From CAYOEZ01 sp964402955 (GTDB taxonomy: Bacteria > Chloroflexota > DTOL01 > DAOUCN01), in the NCBI GenBank assembly GCA_964402955.1, contig CAYOEZ010000011.1:1-42421 (forward strand): 42,421 nt of DNA, read 5' to 3'. Positions 7,358 through 15,600 of the stretch are shown piece by piece (position 1 is the stretch's first letter; each line of letters begins with the position of its first letter). A program made the position numbers and the translations under genes. The notes beneath the pieces were generated by a model. It was not told where the DNA came from. It saw only the letters and a list, made by a program, of their open reading frames with translations, and made no database searches.

Positions 7358-8449
7358 ATGCCACAATCCGCGCCAACCACCATGCGCGAGCGTATGCTCG
7401 CCTTCGTACGGGGAGAAGCGTACGAGCGGGCGCCGTTTGTCCAGTATGACAACATCGCCGCGCCCAACACTGAGATTTGGCCGGTCATCGGGCGGGACAA
7501 CATGGGACTGCTGCGTTGGTCAAACGCCCACCGCCTCGAACACCCCCATTGCCGCTTCGAAAGCTGGCGTACAGAATACAACGGCCTGCGCGGCGAACAC
7601 CGCACGCTCCACACCCCCGGCGGCGACATCACAGAAGAGCGCATCTTTGAGCCGACCTATGGCGGCCCGGCCTGGAGGAAGCATTTCCTCGAAACTCCTG
7701 AGGACTACCGCATCTTCATGACCTACCTGCGCGACGTCGTCGTCTGTGAGGACTACGCACGGGTCTGGAAGGACGCACGCGAGCTTGGCGACGACGGGCT
7801 GCCCCACGTCGCCGTGCAGCGCACACCCTACCAGCAGTTGTGGATCGAATGGGCCGGCCTTGAGCCACTCTCGATGCACCTTGCCGACTACCCCGAGCTT
7901 CTGGCAGAGTGCATGGCGCTCATGACAGTCATCCAGCGCCGCATCTTTCACATCGTGCGCCAGGGCATCGACCAGGGTGTGCCCATTGCCTATGTCGACG
8001 TGCCCGACAACGTGACCGCTCCTGTTCTGGGCATCCGTAACTTCAGTACGTATTGCCTGCCGCTCTACCGCGAGCTGGCGGACATGCTGGACAGCCGCAA
8101 CATCCCCGTCTTCGTGCACATGGACGGCGACCTGCAGCCATTCTGGGAGCTCATCACGACGTCAGGCGTGCGCGGCCTCGATTCGATGTCGCCGCCCCCC
8201 GACAATGACACCAGCGTTGGCCAGGCGCTCGCCATGTGGCCCGACATGCGCGTCGGCATCAACTTCCCCTCGTCGGTGCACCTGCTGCCGCCAGACGACA
8301 TTTATCGCATCACGCGCCAGATTCTTGACGAAGACGGGCATTCGGGACGATTGCAGATTCAGGTGTCAGAAAACGTCCCGCCCGGCGTCTGGAAGCAGAG
8401 CTACCCTGCCATCGTTCAAGCAGTGACCGACTTTGGCGCAGGTTCATAG
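7358..8449 (+). CDS. Uroporphyrinogen decarboxylase superfamily protein (not HemE)
   Basis: 363-residue TIM-barrel protein of the UroD/MtaA superfamily. Features seen are TTMRERMLAFVRGE at the N-terminus, typical of the non-heme members, an FVHMDGD strand near residue 255 and GLDSMSPPPDND in the next strand. The zinc-binding H-x-C of methylcobamide:CoM methyltransferases is replaced by HMD, so methyl transfer to CoM is not supported. The HemE substrate-binding N-terminal signature is also absent. ATG 7358 is chosen over GTG 7319 because ACGAGGAG lies just upstream. It is the first gene of a run with LarA-like, racemase-like and DUF1537 kinase genes. Such proteins recur in carbohydrate-degradation clusters with unknown reactions; a role in a C1-transfer or decarboxylation step is only a guess. 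Confidence 0.85.
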   Translation: MPQSAPTTMRERMLAFVRGEAYERAPFVQYDNIAAPNTEIWPVIGRDNMGLLRWSNAHRLEHPHCRFESWRTEYNGLRGEHRTLHTPGGDITEERIFEPTYGGPAWRKHFLETPEDYRIFMTYLRDVVVCEDYARVWKDARELGDDGLPHVAVQRTPYQQLWIEWAGLEPLSMHLADYPELLAECMALMTVIQRRIFHIVRQGIDQGVPIAYVDVPDNVTAPVLGIRNFSTYCLPLYRELADMLDSRNIPVFVHMDGDLQPFWELITTSGVRGLDSMSPPPDNDTSVGQALAMWPDMRVGINFPSSVHLLPPDDIYRITRQILDEDGHSGRLQIQVSENVPPGVWKQSYPAIVQAVTDFGAGS

Positions 8450-8458
8450 GAGGTCGTC

Positions 8459-9703
8459 GTGGCATATCCGCTCATGTACGACATCGAGCAGCAACTCATT
8501 TCACGCGCGATCGCCGATATTCCGGCCAGAGTGAATGCTGAGATGGCTCGCTGGACGGGCTGGCAGACGCTCAAGCCCGGCGCACGTATCGCCCTCACGG
8601 CGGGCAGCCGCGGGGTGGCCAACATCGCTCTCGTCCTTCGCTCAGTTTGTGACAACCTCAAGCAGCGCGGATACCAGCCCTTCATCGTGCCGGCTATGGG
8701 CTCGCACGGTGGGGCGATTGTGGCCAGGCAACTCGCCATTCTGGAAAGCCTGGGCGTCACCCCGGACAGCATGGGCGCGCCCGTGCTGGGCAGCCTGGAG
8801 GTGGACGAAGTTGGCCGCAGCAGTCGCGGCCATGCCGTAGTCATGGATCGCCACGCCCACCGCGCCGACGGTCTGATCGTCGTTGCGCGCGTCAAGAAAC
8901 ACACCGACTTCTACGGCAAGATCGAGAGCGGCCTGATGAAGATGATCACGATCGGCCTGGGCAAGCACATCAACGCCTCCTACGTGCACAGTTTCGGCTC
9001 GCACGGGCTGCGCGACCTGGTTCCCGAGTTCGCCTCCATCGTCATTGCCAAGAGCCCCATGCTGTTTGGCCTGGCATTGCTCGAAGATGGCTACGATGCG
9101 ACCTCGGATATCGTGATGGTACCTGCCGCGCAGATTGCGGCAGAAGAGCCGAAACTGCTGCGCCGCGCCGTGCGCCAGATGGCGCGCCTCCCAGTCAAGA
9201 ACATCGACCTGCTGATCATTGACTGGATGGGCAAAGACATCAGCGGCGCCGGCATGGACACCAATGTCATCGGGCGCTACATGCTGCACGGGATAGCCGA
9301 CCCACCGTCGCCACGTGTGCGCTACATTGCCGTTCTCGACCTGACCGAAGCCTCGCACGGCAACGCCATCGGCATTGGCCTGGCCGATCTGACCACGCAG
9401 CGTCTGATGGACAAGTTTGACCAGACGTCATTCTACATGAACTCGGCGACCAGCGGCTTCCTGGAGCGCACCAAGATACCACTCACCTGCCCGACCGATC
9501 AGGCCGCTATCGATCTTGCACTGCATCTGCTCGCTCCCGTCCTACCCGAGCAGGCACGCGTCGTGCGTATCCAGGATACACTGCACCTGGCGCACTTCCG
9601 GGCGTCGCAAACGGTGATCGCTGATCTCAAGGGACAAGCAAAGGTCGCCGTCGCTGACACGCCGCAGAGGCTGGCATTTGGCGGGGATGGAACGCTGCTG
9701 TGA
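8459..9703 (+). CDS. LarA-like protein (DUF2088, lactate-racemase domain family)
   Basis: 414 residues, GTG start at 8459 with AGGAGG (8448-8453) overlapping the stop of the UroD gene. The N-terminal half resembles the DUF2088 domain of nickel-pincer lactate racemase: TAGSRG (47-52), then VPAMGSHGG (78-86), which carries a conserved His. The middle segment KKHTDFYGKIESGLMKM (about 146-162) with IGLGKH after it is a hallmark of this uncharacterised branch. LarA itself racemises D/L-lactate with a nicotinate-derived Ni pincer cofactor, and relatives act on other 2-hydroxy acids. The cofactor synthesis genes larB, larC and larE are not in the window. Neighbouring racemase and acid-sugar kinase genes support a hydroxy-acid substrate, but the reaction is inferred. 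Confidence 0.85.
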   Translation: MAYPLMYDIEQQLISRAIADIPARVNAEMARWTGWQTLKPGARIALTAGSRGVANIALVLRSVCDNLKQRGYQPFIVPAMGSHGGAIVARQLAILESLGVTPDSMGAPVLGSLEVDEVGRSSRGHAVVMDRHAHRADGLIVVARVKKHTDFYGKIESGLMKMITIGLGKHINASYVHSFGSHGLRDLVPEFASIVIAKSPMLFGLALLEDGYDATSDIVMVPAAQIAAEEPKLLRRAVRQMARLPVKNIDLLIIDWMGKDISGAGMDTNVIGRYMLHGIADPPSPRVRYIAVLDLTEASHGNAIGIGLADLTTQRLMDKFDQTSFYMNSATSGFLERTKIPLTCPTDQAAIDLALHLLAPVLPEQARVVRIQDTLHLAHFRASQTVIADLKGQAKVAVADTPQRLAFGGDGTLL

Positions 9704-9737
9704 TATGTGCCCACTGCGAGAAGGTCTGGACGGACCC

Positions 9738-9845
9738 GTCATTGCGAGCGGAGCGAAGCAATCTCCCCCGTTTCGCGCCACAACGGAGATTGCTTCGTCG
9801 CACCTGTCCCGCGCTCTTGCGGGAAAGGGCGCTCCTCGCAATGAC
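9738..9845. repeat. Interspersed palindromic repeat (GCGAAGCAATCTC type)
   Basis: Nested inverted arms: GTCATTGCGAG (9738-9748) with its complement at 9835-9845, and CGAAGCAATCTCC (9754-9766) with its complement at 9785-9797. A further small hairpin (CCCGC/GCGGG) lies in the right half. This type of intergenic palindrome is common across unrelated bacterial phyla. It lies upstream of the racemase gene. Confidence 0.8.
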
Positions 9846-9908
9846 GATTGGGATGCACACGACCTTCTTGCAGTAGGCGCCTGACATTCGCGGATACGGA
9901 GGTACTAT

Positions 9909-10580
9909 ATGCCTGCGCAGAACAAAACGGTCTTCGTGATTCACACCAGCTTTGCCCTGGTCGATGTCCTGGCCCCACTCTACCGCCAGGAGATTCCCGC
10001 CGTACGCATTGTCAACATCGCCGACGATAGCCTGCTGGCCGATGTGCGCAGCGCCGGGCAGGTCACGCCATCGGTCGTGCGGCGCATGGTCGGCTACGCC
10101 GTGCTGGCCGAATCGGCCGGGGCGGACGCCATCTTCAACACCTGCTCGTCGGTGGGCGAGGTCGCCGACATCATGCGCCAGGCCATCGACATTCCACTTG
10201 TCAAGATCGACGAGCCGATGGCGACCGCGGCCGCGGCGCACGGCACGGAGATCGCGATCATCGCCACCGTGCCCACCACTCTGGGACCAACCTCTCGCCT
10301 GGTGGAACGCAAGGGCCGCGAGCTTGGCAAGACGGTCGCCATCCAGCGCCGCCTGGTCGAGGGCGCATTCGACGTTCTGGTCGGCGGCAACCCGCAGAAG
10401 CATGATGAGATGGTCCTGGCCGAGATTGTGAAGGCAGCACAGACGGCGCAGGTTGTTGTGCTGGCGCAGGCAAGCATGGCCCGCCTGGTGCCACTGCTGG
10501 GCAGTCAGGTGAAGGCGCTGATTCTATCCAGCCCGGCCAGCGGCGTCAAAGAGCTGCGCCGCGTCGTGGAACAGATCTAG
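9909..10580 (+). CDS. Aspartate/glutamate racemase family protein lacking the second catalytic cysteine
   Basis: 223-residue two-lobed protein of the Asp/Glu/hydantoin racemase superfamily. C79 in FNTCSSVGE aligns with the first catalytic cysteine. The second one, expected after a VVVLAQ-type strand, is replaced by A188-S189 in LAQASM. Cofactor-independent racemases use two cysteines, so this may be a one-cysteine isomerase or decarboxylase, or a non-racemising member. HGTEIAIIAT (111-120) is the usual second-lobe strand and turn. ATG 9909 follows GGAGGT. Its neighbours, a LarA-like protein and a DUF1537 kinase, suggest action on a hydroxy or sugar acid. The 200-base gap before it holds only a palindromic repeat, so it can still share a transcript with the upstream genes. 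Confidence 0.85.
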   Translation: MPAQNKTVFVIHTSFALVDVLAPLYRQEIPAVRIVNIADDSLLADVRSAGQVTPSVVRRMVGYAVLAESAGADAIFNTCSSVGEVADIMRQAIDIPLVKIDEPMATAAAAHGTEIAIIATVPTTLGPTSRLVERKGRELGKTVAIQRRLVEGAFDVLVGGNPQKHDEMVLAEIVKAAQTAQVVVLAQASMARLVPLLGSQVKALILSSPASGVKELRRVVEQI

Positions 10581-10618
10581 AGTGTGATCATGGTGGAAAC
10601 AACAGACGTGCGAATGCG

Positions 10619-10739
10619 GATCCGCAGATGCACACAGATGAAACGCCGTAGACTCGATCAAAGATGGTAGACCTACGGTCGTCCTATCTGCGTTGATCTG
10701 CGAAGCTCACCCCGCAGTATCGGGTGTCATCTGCGGATC
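10619..10739. repeat. Composite intergenic hairpin repeat
   Basis: A 12-bp perfect inverted repeat, GATCCGCAGATG at 10619-10630 and its complement at 10728-10739, encloses smaller stems: CCGTAG (10646-10651) with CTACGG (10673-10678), and CACCC (10708-10712) with GGGTG (10722-10726). The inner apex CACCCCGCAGTATCGGGTG matches the tip of the hairpin at 5671-5689 except for three loop bases. The rest of the 10581-10819 gap shows no gene. Confidence 0.7.
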
Positions 10740-10819
10740 GTCCGGCTTCTCGTCTGGTCACTTTCCATGTATGTTTCATCCTGGTATTAGCATAGAGACG
10801 CCCTTTGCGGAGCAGACGG

Positions 10820-12262
10820 ATGATTGCTGAGCCACCTGGTCGCGTGCCGTTTGATCTACTCCTTGCCTCGCTGCCCAATGAATGGGCAGACGCCGGGCTG
10901 GCAGAGGCCCTCCAGCAGCGTATCGCGGCAGCGAAGACCAAGATCATCGTCCTCGACGATGATCCAACCGGAACGCAGACGGTACACGATGTTCTCGTCG
11001 TCACCGACTGGTCGCTGCCCACCTTGCGCGCGGCGCTGCGCCGCGATGAGCCTGCCGTTTTCATCCTCACCAACTCGCGCAGCATGCCGCTGGCCGAAGC
11101 GCAGGCGCTGAACCGCCAGATTGCACACAACCTGGGCGCGGCGGCGCGCGAGTTTGGCTGCGCCATCGAGGTCATCAGCCGCAGCGACTCGACGCTGCGC
11201 GGTCACTTCCCCGGCGAGGTGGACGCCCTGTGCGATGGTCTTGAGCAAAGCCTGAGTGTACGCTACGACGGCTACGTCATTGCGCCCTGCCTGATGGACG
11301 CCGGACGCTATACCATCAACAATGTGCACTGGCTACGCGAGGGTGACTGGGCCGTGCCCAGCGGCGAGACCGAGTTTGCCCGCGATGCCTCGTTCGGCTA
11401 CCGCTCGTCTAACCTCTGCAACTGGGTGGAGGAGAAAACAAACGGCCGCATCAACGCTAGCCAGGTCGTGTCCGTAACGATTGCCGACATACGCGAGGGC
11501 GGGCCAGAGCAGGTCGCGCGCGTGCTCGGCAAGATCAGCGGGCGCGCCGTGGCGATTGCCAATATCGCTACCTATCAGGACATGGCCGTCTTTGTCGCCG
11601 GGCTATTGCAGGCAGAAGAGCAGGGCAAGCGCTTTATCTTCCGCACAGCGGCGTCTTTTGTGCGCGTGCGCGCCGGCGTCACCCGCCAACCTCTGCTCAG
11701 CGCCGGCCTCCTCTTTGGCGACACTCCGGCAGCGTGCGGCGGCCTCGTCGTTGTCGGCTCGTACATCCAGAAGAGCAGCGAGCAACTGCAGAAGCTGTTG
11801 GATCTGCCGCAGATAGCCGCGATAGAAGTGAGCGTGCCGCGCGTGTTGGATGCGGCCATGCGCGACGGTGAGGTTGCCCGCGTCACGCGCGCGATGAACG
11901 ATCGGCTGCCACAGCAGGACGTCGTCGTGATGACGAGCCGCGACCTGGTCACAGGAACGAGCAAGGAAGAGAGTCTGCATATCGGCAGCATTGTGTCGGC
12001 AGCCCTGGTTGAGGTGGTGCGCGGGCTGGCAGTGCAGCCGCGCTTCATCGTGGCCAAGGGGGGCGTCACCTCCAGCGACGTGGCAACCAAAGGGCTCGAC
12101 ATCAAGCAGGCGCTGGTACTGGGACAGATTGCCCCGGCCGTGCCGGTCTGGCAGCCAGCCCCTGGCAGCCGTTTCCCCGGCGTTCCCTACATTGTTTTCC
12201 CCGGCAACGTCGGCGACCCGGGCACACTGGCGCGGGTGGTCCAGGAATTGCGTGGACAATAG
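10820..12262 (+). CDS. Four-carbon acid sugar kinase family protein (DUF1537, OtnK-like)
   Basis: 480-residue two-domain kinase. The N-terminal acid-sugar-binding domain starts with VLDDDPTGTQT (residues 45-54) and includes FILTNSRSM and ISRSDSTLRGHFPGE, diagnostic of the family. The C-terminal nucleotide-binding domain has VAKGGVTSSDVATKGL and ends with FPGNVGDPGTL. Characterised members phosphorylate D-threonate, D-erythronate or 3-oxo-tetronates at the 4-hydroxyl with ATP. Partner genes of those pathways (pdxA2, otnC, otnI) are not next to it, so the substrate is open. ATG 10820 is preferred; the in-frame TTG at 10805 adds only five residues. Neither start has a strong ribosome site. The context is sugar or hydroxy-acid catabolism. 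Confidence 0.9.
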   Translation: MIAEPPGRVPFDLLLASLPNEWADAGLAEALQQRIAAAKTKIIVLDDDPTGTQTVHDVLVVTDWSLPTLRAALRRDEPAVFILTNSRSMPLAEAQALNRQIAHNLGAAAREFGCAIEVISRSDSTLRGHFPGEVDALCDGLEQSLSVRYDGYVIAPCLMDAGRYTINNVHWLREGDWAVPSGETEFARDASFGYRSSNLCNWVEEKTNGRINASQVVSVTIADIREGGPEQVARVLGKISGRAVAIANIATYQDMAVFVAGLLQAEEQGKRFIFRTAASFVRVRAGVTRQPLLSAGLLFGDTPAACGGLVVVGSYIQKSSEQLQKLLDLPQIAAIEVSVPRVLDAAMRDGEVARVTRAMNDRLPQQDVVVMTSRDLVTGTSKEESLHIGSIVSAALVEVVRGLAVQPRFIVAKGGVTSSDVATKGLDIKQALVLGQIAPAVPVWQPAPGSRFPGVPYIVFPGNVGDPGTLARVVQELRGQ

Positions 12263-12288
12263 CCGTGAACAGTTACGGACAGCGCCTG

Positions 12289-12318
12289 ATTGTATCACCG
12301 CCACGCATATGCTATAAT
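12289..12318 (+). promoter_or_regulatory. Promoter upstream of the 845-residue protein
   Basis: TTGTAT (12289-12294), 18 bases, then TATAAT (12313-12318), preceded by TGC as in extended -10 sites. The leader would be about 215 bases. It contains a GCCGGCC-rich inverted pair around 12335-12365 and a 6-bp AAACAC/GTGTTT hairpin ending in a short T-run near 12420, which could act as an attenuator. GGGAGG at 12530-12535 is the ribosome site. Confidence 0.6.
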
Positions 12319-12538
12319 ACGCCAGCGCAGCGGGCAAGCCGGCCTGCGCCACTGCGCCGGCCTGTCTCATCGCATTCATACTCTCATCGCTTTGCGCGAG
12401 CAAACACAGCGCGGTGTTTTTCACCAGGGCCTGCCCGATCGCGTCCCATCCTGGTCTTATGTACAGTCGAGCGCAGATCCATGTTGACCCCGCGGGGACA
12501 GGTATGAAACCTGCCCCTGCACATTTTGTGGGAGGCGT

Positions 12539-15076
12539 ATGAAAAAGAACTATCTGGTCTACAAGCTTGCAGACGGTTATATCAATGATTGGTTGGTGTT
12601 GGGGCCATGCCAGACCCCGATCACCGAGCAACCCCAACCCGGCGAATCGTCGCGCGCCTTCAGAACGAGGGTGCTTGCAGCAACGGATCACACAACGCCC
12701 GACTATGCCACTGCCCCGGTAGAGATCGACAAGATCACCAGCGGCGACAAGGACTTCTTCTGGGAAATCGAGCACCTCAAGGATGACCATCTGCTGGAGC
12801 GCGCCAGCTTCCTTCCCGTCTATACTCTGGCACACGTCTGGGCATTTACCCGTGTCAATTGCGCCGGCGCCAAAGCGGTCACGCTCAACGTGACGGCCAC
12901 GTCACCCGTTAGCGTCTGGGTGAATGGCCGCCACGTCACGTATGGCGATCGCATGACCGAGATCAGCGACCAGACGGCGCAGACATATACGTTCCCTGTC
13001 GGCTTGCGGCCGGGCAGCAATGATCTCATGATCCGCCTGGAGCAAGTTGCTGCCGGCGATTCGGTCATGGCCCTGGCTGTGCGCCTGCAAGACGTGCCGT
13101 TGGACACCGTCAAAATCCTCGTTCCGACCGTCACCGGCGACCCCAAACGACGACAGGAATGGGAAACTGCGTTCTCATATACCTACCTCAGCCAGTCTGT
13201 CTACAGCCGGGACGATACGATCAAGCTCATGTGCAGCGACGACATGCCGGAAGAGCTCAAGGCCGTCGCCCGCCTGCAGAAGCTCGATGACAGCATCTAT
13301 GCCGAGGTCTTCGGCGACCTCAAGGCGGGGGCGGTCATCGAAGGCGTCTACGGTGTGCAGTTGCCGCTCGGCCCCATGAAGGCGACGCTCATGCCGCCGG
13401 CCGAGTCCTACTACGACAATCGCTTCCGCGCTAAATACACGCTGCCTTTCGCCAACAGCAATGCCGTCTACAGCACAGAGGCAGCCGGCGAGTATGAAGA
13501 ACGACTGATCATTACCATGCAGGAAGCGCAGCGCAGCGACGACAAGCTCTATGCCGAAATCGCTAAGATGGCGCTGGGCTGGTGGGAAGTGCTGGACGTC
13601 AGGGAGATTCGCACCGTTCTGGGCCAGATCAAACGCGCTGAGGCGCAATGCCTGCCCGATCTCGTCGGGCTCGCCGGCATGCAGGTGCGTATGGCGCACT
13701 ACGAGAAGTTTCCTGCCGATCTCAGGCCAGAGATTGAAGAGTGCCTGACCGCCTTTGATTATGCGGCGCAAGGCATCTTCGCCCCGGACATGACGCTGGA
13801 GTACAATCAGATTGCGCTCTACGCTGCCCGGATTCTGGCCGGGCAAGCCTTCCCCAAAGCCACATTCACGGCGTCTGGGCTCAGCGGCAAACAAGAACGC
13901 AGCCGTGGCGAGAAGCTGGCCGAAGCCTGGTTGAGACAGCATGCCCAGACCGGCTTTGCGCAGTGGAACTCGCGCACCGACCTGATCATTGCTGCGCTGG
14001 CACACCTGGCCGACCTGGCTGAGAGTGAGACGACTTGCGAGCTGGCGGCCGTCTTGCTCGACAAACTTGTCTTCGGCCTGGCAATCAACTCGTTCCAGGG
14101 CACGTTTGGCGCAGTACGCGCCGACGCACGGGCCGCATGGATGCGCAGCGGGCGCTTTGCCCCCGAGGCGGCCCTCAACAGCCTGCTGTGGGGAACTGGC
14201 AACCACAATACCTACTTCAAGGGCGCCGTTAGCCTGGCGCTGGCCGGCCACAACTACGAACTGCCGGAGATTATCCACACCATCGGCATGGACCCACGGC
14301 CCGAAGCATTGACACGCGAACAACAACAGGTCAGTGATAGCGATCGCGTCAATATCGTCACCTACAAGACGCCTGACTTCATGCTGTCATCGGCGCAGGA
14401 CTATCACGCCGGCCAGACCGGGCGACGCGAACACATCTGGCAGGCGACGATGGGTCCCGATGCGCTTGTCTTCAGTAACCACCCGGGATCATGCAGCGAG
14501 TCCGACGCCCGCCAGAAGGGCTGGTGGTGCGGCAATGGCAAGCTGCCACGGGTGGCGCAGTGGAACAACGCCCTGATTGCCGTCTACAATCTGGGCGACA
14601 GCGACCCGTTGGGCTTTACCCATGCCTACTTCCCCGCCTTCGCCTTCGACGAGCACGCGCTCGAGCAGGGCTGGGCCTTTGCGCGCAAGGGCGACGCCTA
14701 CCTGGCCCTCTATGCCGAACAGGGCATGAAGATGAACGAGGTGGGCGCCGACGCGCATTGCGCGCTGCGCTCAGACGGCCTGCGCAACGTGTGGCTGTGC
14801 CAGATGGGGCGCAAAGAAGTAGACGGCAGCTACGAGGAGTTCTGCCAGAAAGTTCTGGCCAAAGCTGTCACGATCAACGACCTGGACGTTGCGTGGGAGA
14901 CCGCCCGCGGCGACAAGCTGCACTTCGCATGGAGCGGGCCGCTCAGCGTGAATGGCAAGGACGAAGCGATCAGCGGCTTCAAGAACGTTGATAGCCCCTA
15001 CGCGCTGGCCGAGTTCCCCGCAGAGACCATGGATATCGGCATCGGCGAGCAGATCATGCGCCTGCACCTCACATAG
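12539..15076 (+). CDS. Large uncharacterised protein, possibly beta-sandwich plus alpha-toroid
   Basis: 845 residues, ATG 12539 with GGGAGG upstream. No family is recognised with confidence. There is no signal peptide, so it is probably cytoplasmic. Residues ~1-190 look like a beta-rich domain; VNCAGAKAVTLNVTATSPV then VWVNGRHV and GLRPGSNDLMIRL resemble the galactose-binding-like domains of glycosidases. Residues ~320-620 are helical with repeated Leu/Ala-rich amphipathic segments. Residues ~640-845 are beta-rich again and contain YHAGQTGRREHIWQATMG and SNHPGSCSE, followed by WWCGNGKLPRVAQWNN. The order sandwich, helical barrel, sandwich recalls (alpha/alpha)n-barrel glycoside hydrolases and polysaccharide lyases; that is inference. 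Adjacent acid-sugar genes fit an intracellular oligosaccharide- or uronate-acting enzyme. Confidence 0.8.
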   Translation: MKKNYLVYKLADGYINDWLVLGPCQTPITEQPQPGESSRAFRTRVLAATDHTTPDYATAPVEIDKITSGDKDFFWEIEHLKDDHLLERASFLPVYTLAHVWAFTRVNCAGAKAVTLNVTATSPVSVWVNGRHVTYGDRMTEISDQTAQTYTFPVGLRPGSNDLMIRLEQVAAGDSVMALAVRLQDVPLDTVKILVPTVTGDPKRRQEWETAFSYTYLSQSVYSRDDTIKLMCSDDMPEELKAVARLQKLDDSIYAEVFGDLKAGAVIEGVYGVQLPLGPMKATLMPPAESYYDNRFRAKYTLPFANSNAVYSTEAAGEYEERLIITMQEAQRSDDKLYAEIAKMALGWWEVLDVREIRTVLGQIKRAEAQCLPDLVGLAGMQVRMAHYEKFPADLRPEIEECLTAFDYAAQGIFAPDMTLEYNQIALYAARILAGQAFPKATFTASGLSGKQERSRGEKLAEAWLRQHAQTGFAQWNSRTDLIIAALAHLADLAESETTCELAAVLLDKLVFGLAINSFQGTFGAVRADARAAWMRSGRFAPEAALNSLLWGTGNHNTYFKGAVSLALAGHNYELPEIIHTIGMDPRPEALTREQQQVSDSDRVNIVTYKTPDFMLSSAQDYHAGQTGRREHIWQATMGPDALVFSNHPGSCSESDARQKGWWCGNGKLPRVAQWNNALIAVYNLGDSDPLGFTHAYFPAFAFDEHALEQGWAFARKGDAYLALYAEQGMKMNEVGADAHCALRSDGLRNVWLCQMGRKEVDGSYEEFCQKVLAKAVTINDLDVAWETARGDKLHFAWSGPLSVNGKDEAISGFKNVDSPYALAEFPAETMDIGIGEQIMRLHLT

Positions 15077-15087
15077 GGCGACGCCAA

Positions 15088-15127
15088 GAGACCTCCGCCG
15101 TCGTGAAGACGGCGGAGGTCTCGCTTT
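15088..15127 (+). terminator. Strong rho-independent terminator between convergent operons
   Basis: A 15-bp perfect stem (15088-15102 and 15108-15122) with the 5-base loop GTGAA, then GCTTTT. It lies 11 bases after the stop of the plus-strand 845-residue gene and 4 bases before the end of the minus-strand VOC gene. Only the plus strand has a T-run, so it mainly serves the plus-strand genes. Confidence 0.85.
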
Positions 15128-15130
15128 TCG

Positions 15131-15580
15131 CTACATGCCCGGGTTTTCGAGAATCTCGATGTCCAGAGCGAGCTTGTCGTCGCCCTTCAGGTAGGTGTAA
15201 TTGCCGCCCGTGAAATCGCCAGTCTGGACAATCTGCAGCGTCTTGCTCAGCAGGTCGACCATCGGCGTCTTGTCCTTGTAGCGGAAGGCGATGTGATGGA
15301 CGCTGGGGCCGTGCTTCTTGAGGTGATCGGCCCACACGCTGGGCCCACCCACGGGCTCGATGATCTCCAGCGAGAGGTTGGCGAACTTGACGAACGCCAA
15401 CTTGGCCCGCGCCTCGGTTTCCTTCCCCACATACTTGATGTGCGAGACATCCTTGCCATCCGTCAATCGCCACGACGGCTTCTTGATGCCGAAGACCTCG
15501 GCATAGGCGGCCGTGTACTTCTCGATGTCGTCCACAATGATGCAGACCTGAACAACTGCTTCGTTCTCAAGAGTCTTCAC
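15131..15580 (-). CDS. VOC-family protein (glyoxalase/bleomycin resistance fold)
   Basis: 149-residue vicinal-oxygen-chelate protein with two beta-alpha-beta3 halves. Half 1 begins VVQVCIIVDDIEKYTAAYAEVFGI; half 2 begins SVHHIAFRYKDK. Likely metal ligands are the His in SVHHIAF and Glu of SLEIIEP and DIEILENPG; the first-strand ligand position is Gln/Val rather than His, which resembles methylmalonyl-CoA epimerase-type or dioxygenase-type members only loosely. The reaction cannot be named. It is the last gene of the minus-strand operon, 20 bases after the alpha/beta hydrolase. An isomerase or ring/bond-cleaving role in the same pathway is plausible. Confidence 0.85.
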   Translation of the reverse strand: MKTLENEAVVQVCIIVDDIEKYTAAYAEVFGIKKPSWRLTDGKDVSHIKYVGKETEARAKLAFVKFANLSLEIIEPVGGPSVWADHLKKHGPSVHHIAFRYKDKTPMVDLLSKTLQIVQTGDFTGGNYTYLKGDDKLALDIEILENPGM

Positions 15581-15600
15581 GCCAATTCCTCCATCACAGA

